Assembly (NCBI GenBank): GCA_024349725.1
Contig: AP026064.1
Coordinates: forward strand, 62,001-126,000
Origin: Arsenophonus endosymbiont of Ceratovacuna japonica
GTDB lineage: Bacteria > Pseudomonadota > Gammaproteobacteria > Enterobacterales > Enterobacteriaceae
Direction: 5' to 3'
Length of the DNA stretch: 64,000 nucleotides
Shown: positions 1 through 12,148 of the stretch, piece after piece
Position numbering within the stretch: position 1 is the first letter of the stretch
Layout of the letters: each line of letters begins with the position of its first letter
Translations under genes and position numbers: made by a program
The notes under the pieces: model-generated
What the model saw: the letters and a program-made list of their open reading frames with translations, nothing else
Databases searched by the model: none
What the model was told of the DNA's origin: nothing

Positions 1-191
1 AAACGATAATGTTGTTTATGACCACCACCAATATGACGAGTAGTGATGCAACCATTATTATTACGACCACCAGTTTTATTATTTTTTTCAATTAACCTTT
101 CATAAGATTTACCCTTATGCAAATCATTATTAATTATTTTAATTACATGACGACGGCCTGGAGACGTAGGTTTACATTTAATAACTGCCAT
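1..191 (-). CDS. rplB: 50S ribosomal protein L2, N-terminal part (cut by window edge)
   Basis: This is the first 63 or so codons of ribosomal protein L2, which organises domain IV of 23S rRNA and the peptidyl-transferase region. The translation begins [16 protein letters not shown] and continues through the family-typical GGRNNNG and [11 protein letters not shown] blocks, almost residue for residue as in E. coli L2. It lies 20 bases after rplW in the S10 operon order rpsJ-rplC-rplD-rplW-rplB. The rest of the gene lies beyond base 1. Nothing in the visible part suggests damage. Confidence 0.97.
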   Translation of the reverse strand, partial: MAVIKCKPTSPGRRHVIKIINNDLHKGKSYERLIEKNNKTGGRNNNGCITTRHIGGGHKQHYR

Positions 192-211
192 TATTATTTA
201 TTCCTCTAATT

Positions 212-514
212 TTACTCTACACCACCAATAATATCTAAACTTTGATTTTTTCTTAAAAATACATAAGCTTTTTTCCAATCATTGCGATAACCAATTCGCT
301 GACCATATCGTTTAGTTTTACCTTTAACTAATAAAGTGTTAATATTTTTAACTTTAACTTTAAATAATTTCTGTATAGCATCTTTAATATCTATTTTAGT
401 TGCATGTTTTGCAACTTTAAATACTATAACATTATTTTTCTCCATTACTAAAGAAGATTTTTCTGATACATGTGATGCACGTAATACTTTTATTAAATTT
501 TCTTTAGTAATCAT
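212..514 (-). CDS. rplW: 50S ribosomal protein L23
   Basis: L23 binds domain III of 23S rRNA at the polypeptide exit and is the ribosomal docking site for trigger factor and SRP. The product is 100 residues, the E. coli length. It begins [20 protein letters not shown] and contains the conserved [17 protein letters not shown] segment. It overlaps the end of rplD by four bases (ATGA), which indicates translational coupling inside the S10 operon. Ffh, its functional partner at the exit site, is encoded at 12149-13510. Confidence 0.97.
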   Translation of the reverse strand: MITKENLIKVLRASHVSEKSSLVMEKNNVIVFKVAKHATKIDIKDAIQKLFKVKVKNINTLLVKGKTKRYGQRIGYRNDWKKAYVFLRKNQSLDIIGGVE

Positions 515-1116
515 AGTAGTATTTCCTCAATTTTTTTAACAGCGTTAATAGTTATAACTACTTTATTAAATGAAATTAAATTAATAGGATTTATATTCAT
601 TACGTTACAAATATTGACTTTATATAAATTACGAGCTGCTAAAGATAAATTTTTACTTACATCATTAGTAATAATTAAAACATCATTTAATATCATTTTT
701 TTTAATTTTTGTATTAAAATTTTAGTTTTTGGTACTTCTAATACAAATTCTGTAACAATAATTAAACGATCTTGTCGTATTAATTCTGACAAAATACTTT
801 TTAAAGCACCACGATACATCTTTTTATTTATTTTTTGATTATGATCTTGAGGTTTTGATGCAAAAGTAACACCACCAGATCTCCAAATTGGACTTTTCAA
901 TGAACCAGATCGTGCACGACCAGTACCTTTTTGACGCCATGGTTTTTTACCAGAACCCGATACTTGAGCACGATTTTTCTGGGCACGAGTACCTTGACGA
1001 GCACCAGATGCATATGCAGTAATTACTTGATGTATTAAAGCTTCATTAAAATCTCGTTTGAATACATTTTCAGAAACAGTAAGAGTATTTTGAGTATCAT
1101 TTATTACTAATTCCAT
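511..1116 (-). CDS. rplD: 50S ribosomal protein L4
   Basis: L4 binds 23S rRNA domain I and lines the exit tunnel. In E. coli it also represses the S10 operon by attenuation and translational control. The chosen start gives 201 residues, as in E. coli. An in-frame ATG two codons upstream (1122) directly abuts the AGGAG Shine-Dalgarno sequence, so it cannot be used efficiently, whereas the ATG at 1116 is six bases downstream of it. The tunnel-loop region ([44 protein letters not shown]) is intact. See the leader hairpin at 2140-2177 for the possible regulatory target. Confidence 0.97.
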   Translation of the reverse strand: MELVINDTQNTLTVSENVFKRDFNEALIHQVITAYASGARQGTRAQKNRAQVSGSGKKPWRQKGTGRARSGSLKSPIWRSGGVTFASKPQDHNQKINKKMYRGALKSILSELIRQDRLIIVTEFVLEVPKTKILIQKLKKMILNDVLIITNDVSKNLSLAARNLYKVNICNVMNINPINLISFNKVVITINAVKKIEEILL

Positions 1117-1132
1117 TTCCATCTCCTAAATA

Positions 1133-1762
1133 TTATACTTTAATAGCTGGTTTTATAATTAAGTTATTTCCAGTTGCACCTGGTACAGAACCCTTAACTA
1201 ATAATAAATTACGTTCAATATCAATACGTATTATATCCAAACTTTGAATAGTTACACGTTCATTACCTAATTGACCTGCCATTTTTTTCCCTTTAAATAC
1301 TCTACCAGGAGTTTGATTTTGACCAATAGAACCAGGAACACGATGTGATAAAGAATTACCATGAGTAGCATCTTGAGTACTAAAATTCCAACGTTTTACT
1401 GTCCCAGAAAAACCTTTTCCTTTAGAAATACCAGTAACATCAACTTTTTTTATATCAATAAAAATTTTAAGATTAATATTTTGACCTATTATAAATTTTT
1501 CATCTTCATTAAAACGAAACTCACGCAAAATGCAACCAACTTTAACATTAGATTTAGTAAAATGACCTATTTCAGATTTTTTTATATATTTTGTTTTTTT
1601 ACTACCAGTAGTAACTTGAATTGCATTATAACCATCTGTTTTTAATAATTTAACTTGAATTATTCGATTGTCTTCAATTTCAATAATAGTTACAGGTATA
1701 GAAACACCATTTTCACTAAAAATACAAGTCATTCCTACTTTCTTCCCGATTAAACCTATCAC
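1133..1762 (-). CDS. rplC: 50S ribosomal protein L3
   Basis: L3 is an early-assembly protein whose extension reaches the peptidyl-transferase centre. The product has 209 residues, the E. coli length, and begins [12 protein letters not shown]. The central extension contains [29 protein letters not shown] and the [18 protein letters not shown] block, which carries the glutamine methylated by PrmB in E. coli. It is the second gene of the S10 operon, with short spacers to rpsJ and rplD. The sequence is AT-shifted but shows no defect. Confidence 0.97.
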   Translation of the reverse strand: MIGLIGKKVGMTCIFSENGVSIPVTIIEIEDNRIIQVKLLKTDGYNAIQVTTGSKKTKYIKKSEIGHFTKSNVKVGCILREFRFNEDEKFIIGQNINLKIFIDIKKVDVTGISKGKGFSGTVKRWNFSTQDATHGNSLSHRVPGSIGQNQTPGRVFKGKKMAGQLGNERVTIQSLDIIRIDIERNLLLVKGSVPGATGNNLIIKPAIKV

Positions 1763-1795
1763 TATTTTAACCTCTTAATCATATAACGTTCTAAT

Positions 1796-2608
<813 letters not shown>

Positions 2609-2681
2609 TGCTAATAGGCAGATTTGAACTGCCGACCTCACCCTTACCAAGGGTGTGCTCTACCAACTGAGCTATACCAGC
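2609..2681 (-). tRNA. thrT: tRNA-Thr (GGT)
   Basis: A 73-base cloverleaf with acceptor GCTGGTA / TATTAGC, D-loop AGCTCAGTTGGTAGAGC, anticodon GGT in the loop of stem CACCCTT..AAGGGTG, and T-loop TTCAAAT. It matches E. coli thrT closely and stands last in the conserved thrU-tyrU-glyT-thrT order. Unlike the E. coli gene it lacks an encoded CCA end: the discriminator A is followed by TAT. Confidence 0.95.
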
Positions 2682-2686
2682 ACATT

Positions 2687-2761
2687 TGGAGCGGATAACG
2701 AGAATCGAACTCGTATCATCAGCTTGGAAGACTGAGGTAATAACCATTATACAATATCCGC
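2687..2761 (-). tRNA. glyT: tRNA-Gly (TCC)
   Basis: A 75-base tRNA including an encoded CCA. Acceptor GCGGATA pairs with TATCCGC, the anticodon loop is CTTCCAA (anticodon TCC) and the T-loop is TTCGATT. It is nearly identical in layout to E. coli glyT. It is separated from tRNA-Thr(GGT) by only five bases, so the two are certainly co-transcribed. Confidence 0.95.
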
Positions 2762-2788
2762 AATAAATTATTTAATTTTTATAATTTA

Positions 2789-2873
2789 TGGTGGTGGGAG
2801 AAGGATTCGAACCTTCGAAGTCCATGACGACAGATTTACAGTCTGCTCCCTTTAGCCACTCGGGAATCCCACC
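2789..2873 (-). tRNA. tyrU: tRNA-Tyr (GTA)
   Basis: An 85-base class II tRNA with a long variable arm, anticodon GTA within CTGTAAA, acceptor GGTGGGA, and an encoded CCA. It sits second in the conserved Thr-Tyr-Gly-Thr cluster, corresponding to E. coli tyrU. Confidence 0.95.
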
Positions 2874-2895
2874 TTTTATTAATATTTAAATTTTA

Positions 2896-2971
<76 letters not shown>

Positions 2972-3287
2972 ATTAATATAAATTATATATTTTAAATATA
3001 TAATAAATATGTTATATTAAACAATAAAATATTTTTATTTATAAATATTTTATTTTAATTTTTTTTATTTTTATAAAAAAAAATTAAATTTTAATAAAAT
3101 GTTAATATTAAATTAATATAAAAATATATTATATATAATACAATATATTTATTTATAATACAGTAATTAATATAAAATAAAAATATTTTTTATTTTAAAA
3201 TATTAATTGTTTTAAAATTTTACATTTTAATATAAAATTTTATTAATTGTAAATAACAATAATATTTATATTTATAACTATTAACTT
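2972..3287. other. Divergent spacer between the tRNA cluster and coaA
   Basis: These 316 bases are nearly all A/T and must hold promoters for both the leftward tRNA cluster and the rightward coaA. I can see no open frame and no repeat, and no -35/-10 pair that stands out from the background. Confidence 0.4.
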
Positions 3288-4238
3288 ATGCAAAAACAAC
3301 AAAAATTATTATTTACTCATTATTTAGAATATAATGCTAAGTATTTTACAACATTATGTGACTCTATATCTTTAAAGTTAACAAATGAAAAATTATTGAA
3401 ATTAAAAGATATTAATAACAAAATTTCTATATATGAAATAAATAAAATTTATTTACCAATTTCACAATTACTTAATTTTTATATTAGTTCAAGTTTACAT
3501 AGACAAATTATTTTAAATAAATTTTTAAACACAAAAGATACTAAAGTACCTTATATTATCGGAATTACAGGAGGTATTTCTGCCGGAAAAAGTACAATAT
3601 CTCGTATATTACAAATTTTATTAAATAGTTGGTCAGAACATCAAAAAATTGATATTATTACAACAGATAGTTTTTTATATCCAAATAAAATTTTAAATAA
3701 ACATGGAATAATAAATAAAAAAGGATTTCCTCAATCATATGATATGTATAATTTAATAAAATTTATTTCTAATATAAAATCAGGAATTAAGGAAATTACC
3801 GCTCCAATATACTCTCATTTGACTTATGATATTATTTCAAATAAAAAACAATTAATTAAAAAACCCGATATTCTTATTATAGAAGGTTTAAATATTTTAC
3901 AAAGTAACATTAATTGCTTATATAATTCGCATAATATTTTTATATCTGATTTAATTGATTTCTCTATTTATATTGATGCACCTGAAATTTTATTAAGAAC
4001 ATGGTATATTGATAGATTTTTAAAATTCTGCAAAGATTCTTTTTACAATCCTTATTCTTATTTTTATCATTATTCTAAATTAAATAAAAAAGAAAAAATT
4101 AAAATAGCTAAAACAATATGGAAAAAAATTAATAAAATAAATTTAAATAAAAATATAATACCAACTAAAGAAAGAGCTAATTTAATTATAACTAAAGAAC
4201 TTAATCATTCAATAATAAACATTAAATTAAGAAAATAA
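3288..4238 (+). CDS. coaA: Pantothenate kinase (type I)
   Basis: CoaA phosphorylates pantothenate with ATP, the first and regulated step of coenzyme A synthesis in the cytoplasm. The protein has 316 residues, exactly the E. coli length. The Walker A loop is GGISAGKST at residues 95-103 with the catalytic lysine at 101, where E. coli has GSVAVGKST. The TTDSFLYPN, KGFPQSYDM and ILIIEGLNILQ segments and the C-terminal ILPTKERA-like motif are kept. The gene converges on birA, as in E. coli. CoaE, the last enzyme of the same pathway, is at 37907-38530. coaBC is missing from its expected place near dut. Confidence 0.96.
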   Translation: MQKQQKLLFTHYLEYNAKYFTTLCDSISLKLTNEKLLKLKDINNKISIYEINKIYLPISQLLNFYISSSLHRQIILNKFLNTKDTKVPYIIGITGGISAGKSTISRILQILLNSWSEHQKIDIITTDSFLYPNKILNKHGIINKKGFPQSYDMYNLIKFISNIKSGIKEITAPIYSHLTYDIISNKKQLIKKPDILIIEGLNILQSNINCLYNSHNIFISDLIDFSIYIDAPEILLRTWYIDRFLKFCKDSFYNPYSYFYHYSKLNKKEKIKIAKTIWKKINKINLNKNIIPTKERANLIITKELNHSIINIKLRK

Positions 4239-4265
4239 TTTTAAATATTTAATTCATAATTATAC

Positions 4266-5252
4266 TTAAATCAAATAATTATAATTATCTTCTGATTTTA
4301 ATGAAATTTCAACTCCAATATAAGAAATAATTTTACCATTTTGTTCTAATAAAATAGCACCATATTCATTAATTCCTTTCATAATTCCTATCTCAATATG
4401 ATTTCCAATATGTAATATTATTTTTTTATTTAAAAAATTATCTAATACTAACCATCGCTTAATAAAATGAATAAGACCATATTTTTCAAATTGCAATAAT
4501 TCATATCTTAATGCCAAAATAATATGACCAGCGATTATATTTTTTTCTATTTTAATGCCAGCTTGTTCAAGATTAATCCATCTTTGATTAACATTTGTTT
4601 TATAATTGTAATTCATTGCAATATTAAGCCCTATACCAATTACAATATGAGATTCATTACTATTTCTACTTACTGTTTCAATTAAAATTCCAGCAAGTTT
4701 TTTTTCATTAAGATAAAGATCATTAGGCCATTTAACTTTTATGTTATTAGTACCACTTAATTTATTAATAGTTTCAGCTATCACAATTCCAATTACCAAA
4801 CTTAATCCCATAATATTAGATGATCTTTGCTTTAAATGCCAATATATTGATAAATAAAGATTATACCCAAAAGGAGAATGCCAATATCTATTTCGCCTCC
4901 CTCTGCCATGAGTTTGATATTCTGCAATACAAACGTCACCAATACTTAATTTATCAATATAATTAAGTAAAAATTGATTAGTAGAATCAATAATAGGTTT
5001 TACAATTAAATTTCCATATTTCATTAAATTATAAATTTGATTATAATTTAATAAATCTATTTTTTTAGTAAGTTTATAATTATGACCAATAATATCACTA
5101 TTAAATTCAATACCATATTTATGTAATATATTAATATATTTATTAATACTACTTTGACAAATACTGACTAACTTACTTAATTTCTTAACAGAATATATAT
5201 TACCATCAGAAAGTATTTTAATAAGTTTTAAAATAATAATTTTATCTTTCAT
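4266..5252 (-). CDS. birA: Biotin-protein ligase / biotin operon repressor BirA
   Basis: BirA activates biotin to biotinyl-AMP and attaches it to the AccB lysine. In enterobacteria it also represses the bio operon. The product has 328 residues (E. coli 321). An N-terminal winged-helix region (about residues 5-60, LIKILSDGNIYSVKKLSKLV) precedes the ligase domain with GRGRRNRYWHSPFGYNLYLS (residues 116 on) and VKWPNDLY. The last residue of the GRGRRG biotin-loop motif is N121 instead of glycine. The DNA-binding domain is retained although many reduced genomes have lost it. It overlaps the end of murB by four bases (ATGA). No bio gene is in the window. Confidence 0.95.
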   Translation of the reverse strand: MKDKIIILKLIKILSDGNIYSVKKLSKLVSICQSSINKYINILHKYGIEFNSDIIGHNYKLTKKIDLLNYNQIYNLMKYGNLIVKPIIDSTNQFLLNYIDKLSIGDVCIAEYQTHGRGRRNRYWHSPFGYNLYLSIYWHLKQRSSNIMGLSLVIGIVIAETINKLSGTNNIKVKWPNDLYLNEKKLAGILIETVSRNSNESHIVIGIGLNIAMNYNYKTNVNQRWINLEQAGIKIEKNIIAGHIILALRYELLQFEKYGLIHFIKRWLVLDNFLNKKIILHIGNHIEIGIMKGINEYGAILLEQNGKIISYIGVEISLKSEDNYNYLI

Positions 5253-6289
5253 AAAACAGAATTAATAGAATTTATTTCACCATATTTACCAATAAATCGC
5301 ACTTCTGATTCTAATATAATTTTAAATTTCTCATTAACTTTTTTTTTAATATAACGTGCTAAATATAAAATATCTTTTCCAGTTGCATTATTATTATTAA
5401 TTAAAACTAATGCTTGATTTATATGTACGGCTGCACCACCATATTTATAACCTTTCAAATTACATTGTTCAATTAACCATCCAGCAGATATTTTTATTGT
5501 TCCATCAACTTGAAGATATTTAGGACATAAAGGATAAATAGATTTTATTTTTTTTGCAGTTGTATTAGAAATAATTGGATTTTTAAAAAAACTACCTGCA
5601 TTACCTATTAAACATGGATCAGGTAATTTACTTTTTCGTATTTTACAAATAATATCAAAAATAGTTTTTGCTGTTACTTTTTTCTCTATTAAATATTTTA
5701 AATCAGTATATGTTATTACTGGTTTCCATAATTTTTTAAGTTTTAAACCAACTGAAATAATAGCAAAATTTTGACGATATTTATTTTTAAAAACACTATC
5801 TCTATAACCAAATTGACATTCAGTTACATCTAAACAACGTTTATTACCATTATTCATATCAATAATATTCACATAATGACATACATCTTTGAATTCCATA
5901 CCATAAGCACCAATATTTTGTATTGGTGCAGCTCCTACAGATCCAGGTATTAATGCCATATTTTCTAAACCATAAATATCATTTTTTATAAGATATTTAA
6001 CTAATTGATGCCAATTATTTCCTGAACCAACATGAATAAACCATTCTTTAGATGATTCAGTTATTATTAAAGATCTAATTTTATTTAAAATAATTAGACC
6101 ATAAAAATTACTAATAAATAGAACATTACTTCCACCACCTAATAATAAAACAGGCCACCCTTTTAATTTTGCATACTTCCATAAGATAAATAATTCTTCT
6201 ACTGATTTAACTGAACATATTCTTTTTACTTTAGTATCAATATTAAAAGTAATATAATTTTTTAATGTTTCATAATTATTGAAATACAT
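5249..6289 (-). CDS. murB: UDP-N-acetylenolpyruvoylglucosamine reductase
   Basis: MurB is an FAD enzyme that reduces enolpyruvyl-UDP-GlcNAc to UDP-MurNAc with NADPH, a committed step of peptidoglycan synthesis. The protein has 346 residues (E. coli 342). The FAD-binding GGGSNVLF block, PIQNIGAYG, FGYRDS (conserved Arg), GNAGSFFKNP (catalytic Ser) and EVRFIG (catalytic Glu) are all present. Its presence and intactness imply that cell-wall synthesis continues, which fits MepM at 39483. Order and overlap with birA match E. coli rrnB-murB-birA. Confidence 0.96.
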   Translation of the reverse strand: MYFNNYETLKNYITFNIDTKVKRICSVKSVEELFILWKYAKLKGWPVLLLGGGSNVLFISNFYGLIILNKIRSLIITESSKEWFIHVGSGNNWHQLVKYLIKNDIYGLENMALIPGSVGAAPIQNIGAYGMEFKDVCHYVNIIDMNNGNKRCLDVTECQFGYRDSVFKNKYRQNFAIISVGLKLKKLWKPVITYTDLKYLIEKKVTAKTIFDIICKIRKSKLPDPCLIGNAGSFFKNPIISNTTAKKIKSIYPLCPKYLQVDGTIKISAGWLIEQCNLKGYKYGGAAVHINQALVLINNNNATGKDILYLARYIKKKVNEKFKIILESEVRFIGKYGEINSINSVL

Positions 6290-6441
6290 ATATCAAAACT
6301 CATGTATATAATATTTTATATTAAAGTATAAATTATAATATATCTAAAATAATATTTAATTTATAATAAAATAATATATATTTTAATAATTTAAATATTT
6401 TTTATAAATTTATTTAAAAATATTAAATTAAATAAAATAAT

Positions 6442-6468
6442 AAAAGCCACTATAAATTAGTGGCTTTT
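6442..6468 (-). terminator. Rho-independent terminator of the rRNA operon
   Basis: A perfect 11-bp stem, 6442-6452 (AAAAGCCACTA) with 6458-6468, and a five-base loop stands 16 bases after 5S rRNA. On the minus strand the stem is followed by a T-rich run. It is the only classical GC-containing terminator hairpin I can see in the window. Confidence 0.85.
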
Positions 6469-6483
6469 TATAGATATAATTAA

Positions 6484-6602
6484 AGTCTGGCAGTTCCCTA
6501 CTCTTACATGAGGAGACCTCACACTACCATCGGCACTACAGCATTTCACTTCTGAGTTCAGTATGGATTCAGGTGGTACTACTGCGCTATTTCCGCCAGA
6601 CA
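6484..6602 (-). rRNA. rrf: 5S ribosomal RNA
   Basis: About 119 bases that align along their whole length with E. coli 5S rRNA, from TGTCTGGCGG to CTGCCAGAC, including the loop segments GAACTCAGAAGTGAAA and GCCGATGGTAGTGTG. The two ends pair to form helix I. It lies only 28 bases after tRNA-Ala, with no 23S gene between them, which is not the normal operon order. Confidence 0.95.
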
Positions 6603-6630
6603 AATTTTATATGTTTATTTTATTAAAATA

Positions 6631-6703
6631 TGGAGTTAAGCGGGATCGAACCGCTAACCTCCTGCGTGCAAAACAGGTGCTCTCCCAATTGAGCTATAAC
6701 CCC
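6631..6703 (-). tRNA. alaT: tRNA-Ala (TGC)
   Basis: A 73-base rRNA-spacer tRNA with acceptor GGGGTTA / TAACTCC, anticodon TGC in TTTGCAC, and T-loop TTCGATC. CCA is not encoded: TAT follows the discriminator A. It occupies the usual spacer position after tRNA-Ile, but the 23S gene that should follow is absent. Confidence 0.95.
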
Positions 6704-6760
6704 AAATATTAAAAATAATTAATATTATTATTTATTTTTTTAAAAACTTATTAGCAATGT

Positions 6761-6837
<77 letters not shown>

Positions 6838-6852
6838 ATGCTCAATGTTTAT

Positions 6853-6881
6853 TAGAGAATCTGTGTGAGTACTCACTTTAC
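6853..6881 (-). other. Right strand of the 16S rRNA processing stem
   Basis: This spacer segment just after 16S (containing AATCTGTGTGAGTACTC as read on the plus strand) is complementary to the leader segment at about 8608-8636. In the precursor the two would form a long helix bracketing 16S, the RNase III substrate known from E. coli rrn operons. Only a few positions mismatch. Confidence 0.75.
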
Positions 6882-6897
6882 TTAACATCTATTTATG

Positions 6898-8440
<1,543 letters not shown>

Positions 8441-8607
8441 AAAATTTAAAACTATCTTAATTTAGTTATAATATTTTTATAAAAATTACTTTAGTTTTTT
8501 ATCACTTTTAGTAATTAATTAATATATATTAATATTCATTAATTAATAAATAAATTAATAAATCATAACTTTTTTAAGATTTTAAAATCAAATACTTTGA
8601 TGATATA

Positions 8608-8636
8608 GTAAATGAGTACCCACACAGATTATCTAA
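8608..8636 (-). other. Left strand of the 16S rRNA processing stem
   Basis: This leader segment contains, on the RNA strand, AATCTGTGTGGGTACTC, nearly the same as the E. coli rrn leader at this place. It pairs with the spacer at 6853-6881 to form the RNase III processing helix around 16S. Confidence 0.75.
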
Positions 8637-8642
8637 TTTAAT

Positions 8643-8653
8643 TGTTAAAGAGC
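8643..8653 (-). promoter_or_regulatory. boxA antitermination element
   Basis: The RNA-strand sequence GCTCTTTAACA is identical to the E. coli rrn boxA core bound by NusB-S10, and stands just upstream of the processing stem as in E. coli. Its retention in an otherwise A/T-only leader indicates that rRNA antitermination is still under selection. Confidence 0.85.
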
Positions 8654-8716
8654 TTTTATTTAAATATTAAATATAATATATTTATTATAATTAATAATTA
8701 TTAATTATATTTAAAC

Positions 8717-8744
8717 ATTATATATAGTTTTTTAAAATTAACAA
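8717..8744 (-). promoter_or_regulatory. Probable rRNA operon promoter
   Basis: On the minus strand TTGTTA (8744-8739) and TATAAT (8722-8717) are separated by 16 bases, the spacing of E. coli rrn P1 promoters (TTGTCA-16-TATAAT). It would start transcription about 65 bases before boxA. Chance TATAAT matches are common in such DNA, so confidence rests on the pairing, spacing and position. Confidence 0.45.
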
Positions 8745-10232
8745 CTAAAATTTATATTTTTTTATTTAAGTGTTCATTTATTAAGCTAATTATTAATTAA
8801 TAATATTATTATTAATTATAAAATAACAAATTTGCTTAAAAATTATTAAATTTATAAAAAATATTATAAAAATAAAATAATATCATTTAATAAATTTAAA
8901 TAAATTAAATTTAAATTATTAATATATACAATAAAATTTTTAATATTTAAGATATTAAAAATTTACTTTACTATAACTTTGTTTGATAATATTAATTTAT
9001 GTAATATTATTTTATAATATTACATTTCTTATATTTTTATATAAAATATTAATTATTTAATAATTTGTAATTAAAATATTATAATATTAAAATATATTTT
9101 TATTTTATTTAAATAAAATAACATCAATATTAAATATAAACTAAATATTATATAATATCTATTAATGTTAAAATATTATATTTTATATAAATTTAAAATA
9201 ATAATTTATACAATTTAATAATTATTATAAAATAAAAATATATTAATAATTTACATAATGATATTTTATTAATTTAAAAACTTAAAATAAATTAATTTAT
9301 TAAATTTTATAAATTTATATAATTATAATAAATAACATTACATGTTATATGAATGAATTAATTTTTACTAATGATATTTTTATAAAAATTTTATAAATAT
9401 AAATTAGTTTTTAAGTTCTATTTTTTTATTATAATAATTATAATATTTATATTATCATTTTAATTATTTATCAATTATAATATAAATTATTTTATAAAAT
9501 ATTTATTTTTTTAATTTAGTTATTTTACTATATTTTAATTATAATATTTAATTTAAATTATAATTACAATAAATGAAATTTAAAATTATATCTATAATAT
9601 TTTATAATTTAATTTTATATAAAATTAAATATATATTATATTTTAATAGATTTTATTTTCACTATTTAAATTTATATTTTAGATATAAATATTTTATTTT
9701 TTATTTAATAATTTTTTTTAAAATTTTAATAAAATTTTATTAAAATTAGAAATTTTTTAATTTTTAGCATTTAAATTTTAATTACATAATTCTCAATTTA
9801 AATAATATAATTTTTATAATTTAAATAAATTTTTATCAATAAACTATTTCTTTATTTATTTATTAAATTTATTATTTTATCTAATAAAATATAATCAAAT
9901 ATCATCATTAAATAAACTATAAATATAAATGATAATATAATTATTTATTAATATATTATGATATATTTTATAATATTATTTAATTAATAAATTAAATAAT
10001 ATAAATATTAATATTTTATTATAATATGTTTTATTATTTTTCATATTTACTTTATTTATTTTAATATTTTAAATATAATTTTATACAATTTTAAAATCAA
10101 AATTGTATAAATAAATAATTTTAAAAAATAAATAAATTATTTAACTACTAATAAATTTATTATATAAATTTAAATTATTAATAAATAATTTAAATTAAAA
10201 ATTATTATGAATACATATTTTAAATTATTTAT
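8745..10232. other. Long A/T spacer between the rRNA operon and rluD
   Basis: About 1.5 kb with no open frame of note, no tRNA and no recognisable remnant. It lies upstream of the rRNA operon and downstream of rluD, both leftward. In E. coli murI and btuB stand upstream of rrnB; nothing of either can be read here. Confidence 0.5.
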
Positions 10233-11210
10233 TTATAAATTTATTTTATTTTTATATGTTATTTTATCAGATTTAAGTAAATTAATCAACATAATCATAT
10301 CTGTAGGAATATCTATATGCCATTTCATTTTTATACCTGTACGAGGATGATATAAACTCAATGTAGTTGCATGTAATGCTTGACGATTAAAATTATTTAT
10401 AACGCAATTAAATTCTTTTGAAAAATTTTTTAATAATTTTAAACGATGACCATATACCAAATCACCAACTAAAGGATGATTAATATATGCCATATGAACT
10501 CTAATTTGATGTGTTCTACCCGTCTCCAATTTTACTTTAAGTCTAGTATGAGCACGAAAACATTCTATTACTTTATAATGTGTAATTGCTGGTTTACCCA
10601 TTAAATTAATAGCCATACATGTTCGTTTAATTGGATGACGAGAAATTGGCATATCTATTATTCCATCAGTACTTATACAACCATTTATTATTGCTTCATA
10701 TATACGTATAATTTTTCTTAATTTTAAATCTTTTACTAAAGACATTTGAGCAAAAATTGTTTTTGTAATAACCATTAATCCAGTAGTATTTTTATCCAGT
10801 CTATGAACTATTCCTGCACGTGGCACATGAATAATTTTAGGATAATAATATAATAGTGCATTTAACACAGTTCCATCTAAATTACCGGCTCCTGGATGAA
10901 CTACTAAATTTTGTGGTTTATTTATAACTAATATTTCATCATCTTCATAAATTATATCTAATGGAATTTTTTGAGGTCTCGAATGTATATTTACTTCATT
11001 AAAAATATGAATTACAATTTGTTCACATCCAAACATTTTTTTTTTAGGTTCATTTATAATTTTATTATTTATTTCTACTTTATTATTTAAAATTAATTTT
11101 TTTATATAAGAACGAGAATAATTAGGAAATAATTCAACTAATGCTTTATCTAAACGTTGTCCAAATTGAGATTTTAATATTTTAGATTTAAGTTGTAATA
11201 ATGGAGTCAT
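10233..11210 (-). CDS. rluD: 23S rRNA pseudouridine synthase RluD
   Basis: RluD makes pseudouridines 1911, 1915 and 1917 in helix 69 of 23S rRNA. The protein is 325 residues (E. coli 326). An S4-type RNA-binding region (residues 17-60, GQRLDKALVELFPNYSRSYIK) precedes the catalytic domain. The catalytic aspartate is D139 in HRLDKNTTGLMVI, the same number as in E. coli, and the TGRTHQIRVHMAY motif follows. It acts on the rRNA that is missing from the operon at 6484-8440, so a 23S gene must exist elsewhere in the genome. Confidence 0.95.
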   Translation of the reverse strand: MTPLLQLKSKILKSQFGQRLDKALVELFPNYSRSYIKKLILNNKVEINNKIINEPKKKMFGCEQIVIHIFNEVNIHSRPQKIPLDIIYEDDEILVINKPQNLVVHPGAGNLDGTVLNALLYYYPKIIHVPRAGIVHRLDKNTTGLMVITKTIFAQMSLVKDLKLRKIIRIYEAIINGCISTDGIIDMPISRHPIKRTCMAINLMGKPAITHYKVIECFRAHTRLKVKLETGRTHQIRVHMAYINHPLVGDLVYGHRLKLLKNFSKEFNCVINNFNRQALHATTLSLYHPRTGIKMKWHIDIPTDMIMLINLLKSDKITYKNKINL

Positions 11211-12148
11211 AATATTATATAATAAAATTTACATTTTATTAAAGTGTTATTTATAATTAAAATATATAATTTTATAATTTATCATTAAGTTAAAATCATT
11301 TAAAAATTTTATTTTTAATAAAAAATTTTAAAAAATATAATTATAAAAAAATAAGTTAAATTATTAAAAATTATTGATAATTATTATTTATTTAAACTTT
11401 ATAAATAAAATTAAATAAACAAGATATAATTAATTACAAATTAATTATAACTGAAATTATAAATAATAAATATTAATAAATTTATTTACTTAAATATAAT
11501 TTATATTAATTATTAATAATTTTTATAGTATAAATAAAATTTATAATAAAAAAAATAAATAATAACAAATTATAATAATTTTTAATATTAATATTTTATA
11601 TAATAATATAAAATATTATATTTTTATTGATTCATCATACTAATTTAAATTTTAAAAAAATTATTAAGATATTATATCAACATAAAATTTATTAAAATAT
11701 ATAAAAATAATTTATAATAAATTAAATTTTATATGAAAATTTATAATTATACATTTATTTTAATAAATAAATATTAAATGTAATTAAACTAATTTAGTTA
11801 TTTATTAAATTAAATATTGATAATACAATAATAAATTAATTATTATAATATATTTAATTAAATATTAAAATTTATAAATTAAATAATTTATAAATTAAAT
11901 ATAAATAATTTAAATAAAATATATATAATAATTTAATAAATATTTTCTTTATTAAAATATTATATATAAATATAATTTTATAAAAAATTATAAATAAAAT
12001 TATTGCATTAATATAATTATTAATAATATAATTATTATATGAATTATATTATTTATTATAATAAATAATTAATATATCGATTATATTATTACCATGTTAT
12101 AATATAAAAATTAATATAAAATCTATTTTACAAAATTGAGTTAAACAT
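11211..12148. other. Spacer between rluD and ffh
   Basis: 940 bases, almost only A and T, between divergent genes. E. coli has bamD divergent from rluD; I see no trace of it. No RNA gene or long repeat was noticed. Confidence 0.5.

Noticed and set aside
336-1645. Open frames on the plus strand over rplW, rplD and rplC
   Set aside because: Antisense shadows of conserved ribosomal genes; hydrophobic composition comes from the reverse reading of Lys/Asn codons.
2972-3287. TTGTTT...ATATAT as promoter of the tRNA cluster
   Set aside because: A -10 match has no value in nearly pure A/T and the -35 match is poor.
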